This document shows, one piece after another, positions 9,150-19,777 of a stretch of 32,881 nucleotides of DNA. The position numbers were made by a program, and so were the translations under genes. The stretch is from Didymodactylos carnosus (lineage: Eukaryota > Rotifera > Eurotatoria > Philodinida > Philodinidae). The notes below the pieces were generated by a model. It was not told where the DNA came from, did not search any database, and was given only the letters and a program-made list of their open reading frames with translations. Location: assembly GCA_905250885.1 (NCBI GenBank), contig CAJNOQ010001339.1:1-32881 (forward strand), written 5' to 3'. Every line of letters begins with the position of its first letter. Positions within the stretch are counted from its first letter, which is position 1.

Positions 9150-11506
9150 GAATATTCTCCGTTGTGAATAAAACCCATAAAACAATATGATAACACAAAA
9201 GGCCTAACGTGCTAGAATTCGGTACATGCCTTGCAAAAGTTCGACATTATGTTTGGTATTTATGCGGCTGCGGCTGGCATTTTATTGATGAGAAATAAGC
9301 ACTAAAATCGTTCGCCGTAGGCAGCAGTATAAACTGATATTATAATATACGACGGCAGTGATGCAGAAAATTGTACGTATATTTTTCATACAACATTGCC
9401 AAACGTTTTAGAATGTTTTTCACTATCTGAACCTTTTTGTACCGGAGATAATTGATTATATTTGGGCTTTCCTCTTTTTCGATTTTTATATTTCCGGGCT
9501 CTATGGAAAGCATATGCAGTGGGATTGTTCGGTTCGATAAGCGTATTGACATCTAATCTGCGATTCAGACCATATGATCGTACAGTAAGAGAAGTTCTAA
9601 TTCAGAAAACTTATTTTTTTCCGACTATTACTTGTTCCTTGGTCTTGGTCGTTAGCAATATCGTTCAGTCTTCCAATTACTTAAATTGTATAACTAGCAC
9701 TGGTGCATTTGAAGAGACAGAACGACTCTAATACAGCATCTCAGTTTTGTTTTTAGGTATTTCTGCTTAACTTTGATTGAGTTATGAATTTTCTATTATT
9801 AGATGAAAATAGGCTAAAAACCATGTTTTCCATGTAACTGGGTTTTTTCTAAAACCTAAAAAAAAACAATTGCCACGAGAGTCGGCGTAATCGACATATA
9901 AGACGTAAAAAATATCGTACACGAGCAGAGTTGTATAGTATATGTATAGTATGATATTGAAGTCCATAGTGGGTATGGATTTCTGAAATTTCTGATGCTA
10001 TTGATAGTTTACGTATATTCACTGTTTATTCTGACGTGAAGAAGAGGAAAGCGGAATGGAAAAATTCTTTTAATTGTACAGTACGTGTGCTGTACAGCAG
10101 AAGAAAATGTAAAAAGAAACCGTCTTTGAGGTTGTTTCGTGCATAGTACTATACTATTCGTATAGTAGACTATAGAGTGAGGAAAGAAAAAATGTTGTGC
10201 GTATGGTTTGATAATATGTTTGTACAGTAGAAGAAAGAAAAGCAGGAGACAATTCTTATTGTTGTTACATGTGCGTATGTTTGTCTATGTAGTGGTAAGC
10301 AATTGTTATCGCTTCGTGTTTATATCGCATGGCGAATACGTTATTTTTACAATAGCCAGATTAAGAGTGAAACGCGTTTGTAAATACCCATTGTTTTTCT
10401 AAATAAAATGTTTAGAGTTTAATTTTTCTATTCTTGTTTTCACATTGCGGATTGGGTAGTTTGATGTGTTCTGTGATTTATTTGGGATCATGGCTGGGCT
10501 GGAAAACTTAACGCATCTATGAGCATTTAAGAGGCAGAGACCTTGTATGTGCGAAACTTTATGCAATGTGTCGAAATTCGTGTAAGTATCGTTATTGAGG
10601 ACTATCTTAGTGTGTATGACCCATTGCTTCGGGTTTTTCAAAAATTATGAAAGAACACAGAAGATTAATCTAACGATTAAGTTAATGCTGGTATTGGATG
10701 TTATACCACATTATGGCAGTTGTAGTAAGGTATATGCTTTATTCGAAAACGAGTATCAAACAACAGATCTGTTTACATGGTTGATGGCGCCGAGTGATAA
10801 GTTTCGTCTTTTCGAAAAGACATGCTTAAGACATGTTAGCGATTTCTAGGTATCCGTAATCAAAATATATTAGATTATTGATGACAGCTGCAGATAAAAT
10901 ATATAATCTACCTGCTTGTGGATGTCGGAATGGAATGCTAGGTGGGGCTATCGATAATGATAATATTAGTCGAACCAAGGGAACGCAAAAAAAAGGAAAC
11001 TCCACCTTTCAGAGCTGATCAGCAGCTGACCATTGTTGAAATGCTTACCGCTTTACAAAATCGTTCAATTTGTCTACTGAGTCACGAGTGTAGTAAGTAC
11101 TAGTTCGAATTTCGATATTTGGTAATATTGGACAATCTAACATTCTAAAACTCTAAAATCTAAGATTATAAAATTGTAAAATTCTACTAATCTAGAATCT
11201 AAATATTCTAAAATTCTTAAATTGTTCAATTCTTAATCGCAGTGCTTTTGAGGGTATCCCCTAGTACGTATTTCTGCAGTATATCTATATATACTACAGT
11301 GTGTGTAATATATCCCTGAAATCCTGAAATCGTCATATCACTGTGTACGTATATATATGTATATATATGTTACAGTGGAAATTGAAATTTCAATCTCCAC
11401 TGGTGCAGATTAAAATATAAATGCCTGCGTATGTGATAAAACATGGATTTTCATTAATTAACACTTCGAAGAAGAAATTTTAGTTTCCAAATTAATTGAA
11501 CAAGAT
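9150..11506. other. Gene-free stretch with low-complexity and a 30-bp palindrome
   Basis: No gene recognised. Open frames of 60-89 codons are scattered and have no family resemblance. At about 11125-11235 there is a run of degenerate CTAAAATT-type repeats. At 11270-11370 there are TATATG/TATATA tracts. At 11373-11402 there is a near-perfect 30-bp palindrome (CAGTGGAAATTGAAA and its complement, one mismatch) with no loop. Confidence 0.5.
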
Positions 11507-11662
11507 TACAATATCCGGATTTCCAGACGCAGGAGTGAGCGTAAAACCAATATTCCAAGAATAACGATCTGAAGCACTATCATAGCATTTCATACTGTAA
11601 CGGCTCTGTAATAATGCTACATTTTCGCTCACTCCCACATCTGGAAACCTGCCGGATGTTGT
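11507..11662. repeat. Inverted-repeat element (about 156 bp)
   Basis: Left arm 11507-11546 (TACAATATCCGGATTTCCAG, continuing to GAGTGAGCGTAAAA) is the reverse complement of right arm 11621-11662, with a few mismatches and one small gap. The loop is about 75 bp. The size and hairpin form suggest a MITE or a structured RNA. A 67-codon open frame starting at 11614 runs through the right arm and is probably not a gene. Confidence 0.7.
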
Positions 11663-14084
11663 ATTTTGGTTTTAATATGGGCTGTGATGCTTATAGTGTC
11701 CTCCCCTGTTCCAAGTGTGGATCAGGATTTCGCGGATTTGTGAGACTTCAATATCATCTCGTTATAAGATTAGGCAACCCTTTGCCAGAAGCTCCAAGAA
11801 AAGTCCTTCACATCTAAACCATAACTACTAGCGATCAGGAAATTGTGTAGATTTGTAGAGGAATGTTCAGTGGTTCAGTTTGAGCTCTCTTGTTGGCATC
11901 CAAAACAAAAACTTTTTAGTGGTGAAAAATCTTTCGGAAAATGACTCCGCAAGATATACGAAATGCAGGTGGTAGTTTTATTTTTACTTTTTCATAGACT
12001 AACAGCCCCAACATTTCTCTTTCCATTGCTGAAGACCGCAGGTCTAGCTATTTTCGATCAAAAGTTATCCAAATACTCGATTCTACTCTTTTTGAAAACT
12101 ACAGTAAAGCTTTTGTACATTGCTACTATTGACTTTTCATTCACTGTTTTATTTGTCTAAACAATTTCTGTATAACGAACAGTGTTTGAATAAGAAAACC
12201 GTTCAATTTTTTTGGCAAGTATTGGTCATGTATACATTCCGAATGGAATGTAGTGGCTCCGTCCCCTCTTCACTAAATAAATGATATATGACAAACGGCT
12301 GATGAATTCTTAAAACGCTCATCATTCATACTAAATTAGTACTAAAATACTAAAAACTCGTCACCTAACAAAGACCTGTTATTATTTTTTATTTTTATTT
12401 TATTTCCTTTCCAACAAGTTTCTTATCTTCTGTTTAGATATCTACATTGACTCACTCATTCATCCAGCTTTATGTTTGATATAGAAACAGAAGAGAGAAG
12501 AAACAAAACGTATCTTACAATATATTATTACAAGAAGGTAAGTTATTCACTGACTAAAATAACAGATTTTTCATTGCGTAAACGAACAATGTTTTTTTAC
12601 ACGAATTTTCTAAAGGTCATCGCACAGTTCTACTGCGCTTTTCTTCGCGTAACAAGTTAACAGGTTTTGAATACAGGGAACCAGCAATCTAGAGAAAATC
12701 ATCTGAAGCCATTCCCAAGCTCACCGTAAACTATGCCACAATATTCTCCAAAATCGAAAGTTTTGATAAAAAGGCATTCTAAGAAAGGACTAGTTACTAC
12801 AAGGCTGTTTCTCTGATCATGATATTTTTGAAAAAGGATGGGATGCAATAAGAACGAGAATCGGCCTCATTTCAGATCTTCTCGAAAGGTATCTAGAATG
12901 AAGAGCATATGATTTTATGAGGTTCTGGATCCTTGGGTTCCCTTCATCGATCAGCTTTGACCAATAGCTCCGCGAACCCATTCCAATGTCTTTTTTGTAC
13001 TTTTCTCAGAATACAACAAGTTTGAAGGAAATTCTTATATACCATTCGATGCAGCTTTAAACGGCGAACAAAACTATCTATTGCTCAATTGTTATGTACA
13101 CTGCGAATATCTACGTTTTGGGAATATTACTGTTAAAAATAACCTTTTCAGCATAGTCCACGATAGTATTTCAACTTTTTCACTGTGAAAGAACCCAGGT
13201 TGCGATTGACATTATATATCAAAAGAAAACTTTTTTAAAACTCTACAAAATGGATGATAATTCGTATCTAGTTACAAGTGCGAACGCTCATTTTTTCGGA
13301 TATTACTACTGCAAAGTGATATTTTCGGCATCAGCGGATAGGGTCAATCCATATCAAACCTACCACCATTTACATCAGCCTTTGACGTTAATGAGGAGAC
13401 CTGCCTCGTATTATAGAGCTCATGAATCTGAACCAAATGGTGAAAATAGCAAGTCTCCAGCCTTGTTAGAAAAAAAGTTATAGCCATTTTCCCCTCGCAG
13501 ATGTTGTGTCAAAATGCCATAGAAAGTAAGGTGCGCGTAATTCAAAGGTTGAGTACTATTTTATTTCTGGCTTTCTTATACATCATTCGATAGAGAATTT
13601 CACGTTGATCACAAATATCACCCTCTTAGCCTTCCGAGTGCACGTTTTCACGTAGAAAAATTCGAGATACTGTGAGGGTCTCAAAATCGGAAAAAACTCT
13701 CATGTTTCGAAAAAGTTGAATATTTTATTTCCTTTATATTTTGAAGCTTTCAAACGCTATCTTTTCGGATTCAGTATTGAAAACTGAATTCCGTTTCTAA
13801 GTTCTCCACATATTACCTGGTCGGTGCCAAAAATTCGTTCCAAGCGGCCGGGAAGGATTCTCGCCGGAAAAACCCTACTTTTTTTCCTTGAAAGATGGAA
13901 CGTTGAATTTGACGGCATTCGATCCACCACATCGCGGACCACAAACCTAACTATCCTTTTCTCGAAATTATTTTTCTTTCTTGAGATACTAAATTTCCAT
14001 TTAAATATTGCGATTTTCACGTAAAATCGTGCAGATTATTTTGCAATAACTTTTTCATTTCTTCATATATATTTTTCACAGCTA
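11663..14084. other. Gene-free stretch
   Basis: No recognisable gene, RNA or mobile element. Open frames of 60-87 codons are present on both strands (for example 13250-13483 plus, 13757-14020 minus) but have no family resemblance and no supporting context. Confidence 0.45.
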
Positions 14085-14336
14085 TACTGTTGGATAGCCC
14101 TTGAAATTCTCTACAAACTGAGCGTGTCAGACAATCTAGATCGGTTGGTCCGATCATCAAGAACATGTAAAAAACGAGTTGGACCTACGGAAAACGCCTG
14201 TAGAACACTCCTTTAGTCATTTTTCTGTCTTAATGAGAAACTAATGTTTTTTAAAAGAATACCATCGGATAGCCCGTGAAATTCTCTACAAACTGAGCAG
14301 GTCAGAATATCTAGACAGATGGGACCAGTTATTAAA
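14085..14336 (+). repeat. Diverged direct repeat, two units of about 76 bp
   Basis: Unit 1 (14085-14160) and unit 2 (14260-14336) are offset by 175 bp. The shared core is GGATAGCCC(T/G)TGAAATTC followed by TCTACAAACTGAGC and then the looser blocks GTCAGA-AT-TCTAGA and GG(T/A)CC. The units are clearly diverged, so the duplication is old. There is no coding frame across either unit. Confidence 0.7.
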
Positions 14337-14601
14337 GGTATGGAAAAGAAGCATTTGGATGTTATATATGCAGTACAGTGTGTCATGATCACAAGAACTC
14401 CTTTGCTTTTGATTTTTCAACAAATCTGACTACTGTTTTGAATAGCCCGAAGATTTTTCTATGGGATGAGGTGCACATCGCCATTTTATGACAAAACTTT
14501 ATAATAGGGTTTCTGGACCTGACCGCTAGAACACCAAGTCTTTGGTTTTTGGTCAAAAATTTTTGCAAACCACATAGCCTGATAGATCAAAGGGTTTTGT
14601 G

Positions 14602-14741
14602 AAAAATATGATATCTCCCGGCTGTCTATAACGCCTTTTCGCCCACTGCGGTCGATTTACGAATGGCTACAAAGGGCGTAAAAATTACCAAAATATTCCG
14701 GTGCAAAGGCGTTACAGACACCCGGGAGATATTGTATTTTT
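14602..14741. repeat. Inverted-repeat element (140 bp, 38-bp arms)
   Basis: Left arm 14602-14639 (containing ATATCTCCCGGCTGTCTATA) is the reverse complement of right arm 14704-14741 apart from about five positions. The 64-bp loop is itself partly self-complementary (ends CGCCCACTG and AAAGGGCG). It is a hairpin-type MITE or a structured RNA. No target-site duplication was identified. Confidence 0.75.
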
Positions 14742-15937
14742 CTCAAATTTTTCTTCCCCTAGGAGGCATCCAGAAAACTCCTAGAAAACTTCAACATATT
14801 GAGATATCATTCTAGCAACCTCATACATTTGAACTACATAGTTTCGCAAGTTCGAAAGTAAAAACAAAAATTTTTAACTGTTTGGCTTATGCTACCAGAG
14901 AAGACCTCTACAAAACCTCTCAAATTCCAGAAATAAAATTCTTTTTATCAAAATTAGTTTTTAGATCGAGAACAATGTGCTGTATTCGATGAGTGCATTT
15001 AATAAAAATTTTAAAACCAGTAAGCTCAAAATCCAGGTTTTTCTGAATCCCATTATGAAAGTCAAAATTAAAGAAAACTGTTATTACCATTGGATTCGCC
15101 ATGATGTATAACCTAAGAGTCCTGACGTTTAAGTTGCAACCCGTTCGTCTAAGCAGTTTCAAGAGAAAAGAAATTATTTTCGAAAAATAGATGTTTAAAA
15201 AAGACAAAGAATATAACAAACTGATTTCCGCAATCAAGTTGGTTATAGATCAACTTGATTGCTTCCACAGCAGCAGTTCAATATAATTCGATTTCAAGTT
15301 ACTTTCATGTTGAAATCAGCTTATAAAATTGTACTGGCGCCAGATGAAATTGGCAGATAAGTTTTCTGATGTTTAATTATTTCAATAGCAGATTCATGTT
15401 GATAGTGACTTCGACTCCGAAAACATTTGTAGCGGTGTTGTGATCGGGGACGGATGAGAAGGTGCGGGTGAGAATAGTCACACTGAGATTGAAAGGAAAT
15501 TCTCAACTCTATCAGCCATAGTATATGTTTTTTTACGTCGTTGTGTCGAACTCCTCAAATACATAGTCTGTTTAAACTGATTCATGAGCATTATCAATAC
15601 GAAGCAACGAGATTCCAACTGGAGAATTCCGTTGCGACGAGCAATGGAATTATGACTCCCTCCAGGACTTTAGCTTTGGCTCATGGTTTCCGCATAGCTT
15701 TTTTGACATTCATCTGTTCGTTCAACTAAATCAGTCAGAATTTGAAAGGCAGACATTTCGTAACCATATCTTGCGTTTTTTTGTGTCTATGGGAAAGGTC
15801 AACGTATCAGGAAGTTTTAAGTTTTCCTATCATTTTAACCATCCGCCTAGAAACTTTCGAAGTTTCTGGATTTCAATAGAAGAAACCACCAATCTCATGT
15901 TTATGAATTAGCTTTTTTTCTTAGATATACTAAACCA
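14742..15937. other. Gene-free stretch with one perfect hairpin
   Basis: No gene recognised. A perfect hairpin lies at 15231-15261, with 11-bp arms CAATCAAGTTG/CAACTTGATTG and a 9-base loop. The last few hundred bases are the upstream flank of the secreted-protein gene; no clear core promoter was picked out. Confidence 0.5.
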
Positions 15938-16519
15938 ATGGGCATAAGGCTGATTTCTCTTCTCTTATTACTGGTTTTAACAGTCCGAGGCCATAGCGAA
16001 GACGATGATCAATATCGAACAAAGATTAAAGGATCGATCAAAGGCGTACTGAAAACAGTTCGAAACATCGTAAAATCTGCTGAAAAATTTGCAGTTAAAA
16101 TGCTCGATAAACTCGCTCTGAAAACTTCGTTGAAAGCTGGTGAAAAGTTAACAATGAAAACATCAGAGAAATTGGCTGTTAAGTTCGTGGAAAAAGTCGC
16201 CTCGAAAGGAGCAGTGAAATTTGTTGGCAAAACAGCTGGGAAATTAGTAAAGAAATTGCCCTACATTGGTGTAGCGGCTGGCGTGGCTTTTGGGATATGG
16301 CGAATAATCGACGATTCGGAAGATTGGCAATCGTATGTTCTGGCTGCTGGTGAGTTGAGTTCAGGTGTGGTTTCGATAGTACCAGGAATTGGAACAATGG
16401 CCTCAACGGCCATCGATGCGGCTCTACTGGCTTTTGATTTGAAGTATGCGAAACATGAACAACACATACATGAAGAAGAACAAAGACAAACAGAAGTGGA
16501 TCATGGTAGTGAACTATAA
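15938..16519 (+). CDS. Small secreted Lys-rich protein with hydrophobic Gly-rich core
   Basis: The product is 193 residues in one exon. It opens with a clear signal peptide (MGIRLISLLLLLVLTVRG, then HSEDDD). Residues about 30-105 form Lys/Ala/Val amphipathic repeats (KLAVKFVEKVASKGAVKFVG) that would fold as basic helices. Residues about 106-170 are hydrophobic and Gly-rich (YIGVAAGVAFGIW; SSGVVSIVPGIGTMASTAID), like membrane-inserting helical hairpins. The tail is His/Glu-rich. A signal peptide with no other cellular domain suggests secretion. The family is not recognised; a membrane-active or antimicrobial role, or a desiccation-related structural role, would be guesses. The start is set by the signal peptide, and AATAAA at 16533-16538 supports the 3' end. 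Confidence 0.8.
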   Translation: MGIRLISLLLLLVLTVRGHSEDDDQYRTKIKGSIKGVLKTVRNIVKSAEKFAVKMLDKLALKTSLKAGEKLTMKTSEKLAVKFVEKVASKGAVKFVGKTAGKLVKKLPYIGVAAGVAFGIWRIIDDSEDWQSYVLAAGELSSGVVSIVPGIGTMASTAIDAALLAFDLKYAKHEQHIHEEEQRQTEVDHGSEL

Positions 16520-16532
16520 AGTTGTTTGTTCT

Positions 16533-16538
16533 AAATAA
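16533..16538 (+). promoter_or_regulatory. Polyadenylation signal of the secreted-protein gene
   Basis: AATAAA 14 bases after the stop codon, in the right orientation for the gene ending at 16519. Confidence 0.5.
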
Positions 16539-16539
16539 A

Positions 16540-17244
16540 AGAAAGAACACGAAACACTCTTACTGCTGTGCCGGGTTACAAAAGTGGGAAATCCCTTTTA
16601 ACTTTTGAACCATACGGTATTTTGATTCCAAACTTTGTGGAAATAATATAAATGGAAAATGTAGGTTCTGGCAAAAGTGTCAGCCCGTGGGTGTGTGTCG
16701 TTAGCGAGATATGGGCTATTCAAATATTGAGGCCTTATGTGTTGATTCTCTCGATGCATTTGAGAAAAGGTTTTTCTTTTGCCGTTATTTTGCTTGGTTA
16801 GTAAAGTATTTGCAGAAAGAACTTTAGATTCTCTCAGCGTGAGATGGCATAGCTACTGGCCATTTAACGTTTTCGGTATCATGTGCCATTGGATACCATT
16901 TTCGAAAAAGATCCGTAGGTTAGACATAATGCGTTAGTTTCGCTCCAGATTTTCGAAAAATACTCACCTTGAACCCGGTACTGTGGTTAAGATTTGAAGA
17001 AAAACGTTCCTTGATGAAATGGATGATTAGAAATATGCACGTACCTGAGGGATCTCATGCTCGGAGAATGCAACCGCTTGCCACAAGAGAATCATACATA
17101 ATTTCCCTTGCATTTTGAAATAGCTTCTGAGCCTCTATCCAGTCTACTTACACGATGTTTTACTCAAACATTTCTTCGAGAACATCACGTAATCAACTTT
17201 TGGTATAGAAATATCTCAGGTCAGGTTTCATTCAGTCCCCTCGC
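16540..17244. other. Gene-free stretch
   Basis: No open frame, RNA or repeat that I can support. It is moderately AT-rich and lies between the secreted-protein gene and the 16-bp motif array. Confidence 0.45.
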
Positions 17245-17833
17245 ATTACGAAAGTCCGGTAAAAAGTAAGGCTTTCGTAACACGTTAAAAAGACATAAGT
17301 TGAAAAAAAACAGGGCTTTCGCGAAGATAATGCAAAGAGATTAATGTCTACGTAGATGCTATGACAGGGCTTCCGTAACGAAGTCTGTGTGTACTTTTTA
17401 CGGTAAAATAGTTGAAGATTAATGTCCTTGTGGCTTTTGTAACGAAGTGTATATTTACTTTTCAAGTTGAAATGATGTGTGATTGCACTCATTCACTCAC
17501 ACTATTTCTGTCTGCTTTCTCTTTCAATTACAATAAGAAGTAACATTCGTTACGAAAGCCCTGTGATAATACAGTACTATCATTTATATCTGGGATAAAA
17601 AGCATATATGGATTCCGTTACAAAAGCCGTGTAAAAGAGTCTTACGAAAGCCCTGTAAGAGCATCTACTAGAGATTAATCCCTTGCATTATTGTGACGAT
17701 AGCCCTATGACTGACCTTAGTGACCGACTATTTCATAGAGAGAATATTACCCGATTAATAGGGTTACGAAGACTCTGTGAAACGAGGGTTTTCGGAACGA
17801 AAGCCTGTTATTTTTTTAGTATGGAAGCCCTGT
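17245..17833. repeat. Array of about 12 copies of GTTACGAAAGCCCTGT, orientation switching midway
   Basis: Copies, exact or with a few changes: plus at 17245; minus at 17267, 17310, 17364 and 17428; plus at 17549, 17617, 17641, 17693, 17763, 17794 and 17819. Spacing is irregular, mostly 25-75 bp. Around several copies a second motif, AGATTAATG or AGATTAATC, also recurs (about 17338, 17416, 17672). Except for the first copy, the left half reads minus and the right half reads plus, giving a dyad centred near 17500. There is no coding frame. Copies are too diverged and spacing too uneven for a CRISPR array or a simple tandem satellite. Confidence 0.75.
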
Positions 17834-19565
17834 AAAAAAAGAGGGTTTAGATGAAATGCCACCATATCTCATTCTAGTAAGAGAGATTTCTTGTGCATTG
17901 GAACGTATAAGTCTCATGACAAAAGTAGATGTACCGAGTTAGCCAAAAAGTATTCAGGAAAGGAATTATATGAACATATTTGACTATTTTCACAAGGTAA
18001 TTAAAGCTTCTGCAGCAACAAAGATACTGAACAAATCTAAGATGTTATTTATCCTGGTTAAAAATAGTGATGTTACACGTATATCACACAAAAATGTTAT
18101 TGAATTCCAGGTAACGGTACTTTTCCAGTGAAAATCCCACAGGATTTCCGTCTGTTTCGAAGATTCTTGGCCCTTGACCAAAACCTGACTTTCTAATAAC
18201 CCACGTCTAGTGCATACAAAATATATGTCATCCCACGTCCTGCAATCCTGTAGAATGGTGGAGCGCGTAAGGTACTCAAACTTTGAAAAGCGAGGAAAAT
18301 CACCTCTAAAAGTTGTTTTTCTAGCATTAAGTGTTTTCTAATCTCTGCTCGAACCACTTCATCAGATAGAGCCTGAAAAGACACGTCGAATATATATATC
18401 TTGTTGTTTTATGTTGATATGATGTTATGAAGAAAAATGGTTTTCAAAGAAAACCTACTTTTTGGATAAAAGGATTCTTTTAAAAATTTTCCTGAGAACG
18501 TGCTTAACATTTTGTCCACTAGTGATTTTGTAGCTCTGCACACATAAAATCTAATCTGCCGGTACCAACTCATGAAAGTGTTCCACCAGAAAATGGTGAA
18601 AATGCCTACAAAAGGGCTGTTTCGCCTGGAAATGGGATTTCCACAGGTCTAGAAGATCACCATACCATTATTTTAAATTTTTTGAAACGTGATATTCGTC
18701 GTAAGGAGCCCGAGTTGTACTAGTTCTGTTACTCTCGAATAATTCGGACAAGGGTGATGTAAACATGGTACGTTTTCGGAAGGACAACCCTATTGTTGTT
18801 AGCACGAAATACTGCGTTCATCTTATGAAGAAACATTTTAGAGATTCAAATAGCTTGCTAATATTATCGAGAGCCGATATTGACGTTGCTATCACATGAA
18901 GGGACTGTTGTATTTCGTTCAATATATTTATGCGTATCACAATTTTTTGGATTTATAAGCAGGTGTAAAGTAACAATCAACCTAGTAAGCAGAACGATGT
19001 CGCATCGTTAGAAGATAGAGAGGAAGTTTAGAATTAATAGACTTAGATTATGTGCTGTTTGCAGGCCAAAAATGTTACGCAGGAGTTCAGACAGCCTAAT
19101 GCATTGACTTTGCTGAACAATCCGGCCCGCATGGATTATCCAATACATGTGAACTCCAACGATCTGAAAATGACTCTGATGCATTCGCTGTTGTGTTCCA
19201 TCGGTATTTTAACATCCAAAAGCATTCAAATTACATGCCATATATTAGACCACATATGTTAGACCAAAAGGCTCGGTAAAGCTAGATAATAGAAGAAAAG
19301 TCTATTAGGGCCCTTTCAGATCAATTACTGGCAATAACAGAATTACTGACACTTTATTCCTCGTTGATGTATACAATTAGCTGCTTTATAAAAGATCCAA
19401 GTTCATTGAAAATGGCGGCGATCAAATCGCCTGATATCCTGTACATCATTTAGTTGCAACTCGTACTTACACGCTTTTTCATATGCATCAAAACCGTATA
19501 AACGAAAATGTTTAGATAATTAATTTGCATCAAATCGATTGACTCAAACTTAACTGAATTGTGAC
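17834..19565. other. Gene-poor stretch with one possible orphan exon
   Basis: No complete gene recognised. The only segment with coding character is 19065-19203, listed separately. The rest is AT-rich with short unrelated open frames. Confidence 0.4.
19065..19203 (+). other. Possible orphan exon
   Basis: A 139-bp segment, less AT-rich than its flanks, bounded by an acceptor-like GTGCTGTTTGCAG and a donor-like ATCG|GTATTT and open throughout in one frame. It encodes KNVTQEFRQPNALTLLNNPA and then a run ending HVNSNDLKMTLMHSLLCS. I do not recognise the family. It could be an exon left from a broken gene or a chance open frame. Confidence 0.25.
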
Positions 19566-19720
19566 AAATCGACAAATTCATTTGTGGTGGTCATTCGTTA
19601 CTGGCAATGGAAATAACTGCAAAAATTTATGAAGAATTTAGAGTTCAAGTGACCATTCCGTCATTGTTTCAATCTCCTACCATATCTGATTTTATCAACT
19701 TAGTAACGAAAATCACCGAG
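19566..19720 (+). pseudogene. Peptidyl carrier domain, C-terminal part
   Basis: Shows the phosphopantetheine motif CGGHSLLAM, with the attachment Ser codon at 19595-19597, followed by helices containing IPSLFQSPTISDF, the usual carrier C-terminus. The N-terminal half is missing; a TGA closes the frame just upstream at about 19570. The Met at 19607 lies within the motif and is not a real start. Confidence 0.8.
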
Positions 19721-19777
19721 CAACAAAATCCACAACCAACATATGTCAGTAAGACATCTGTACTACCTTATCAACGA

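Noticed and set aside
11614..11817. 67-codon open frame containing a CxxC pattern (CSKCGSGF)
   Set aside because: Its first part is the right arm of an inverted-repeat element, so the open frame is probably accidental.
16009..16550. Minus-strand open frames of 68-123 codons
   Set aside because: They are antisense to the secreted-protein gene and reflect its Lys/Ala-rich codon pattern.
17245..17833. CRISPR array
   Set aside because: Repeat copies are diverged, in both orientations and unevenly spaced, and the genome is eukaryotic.
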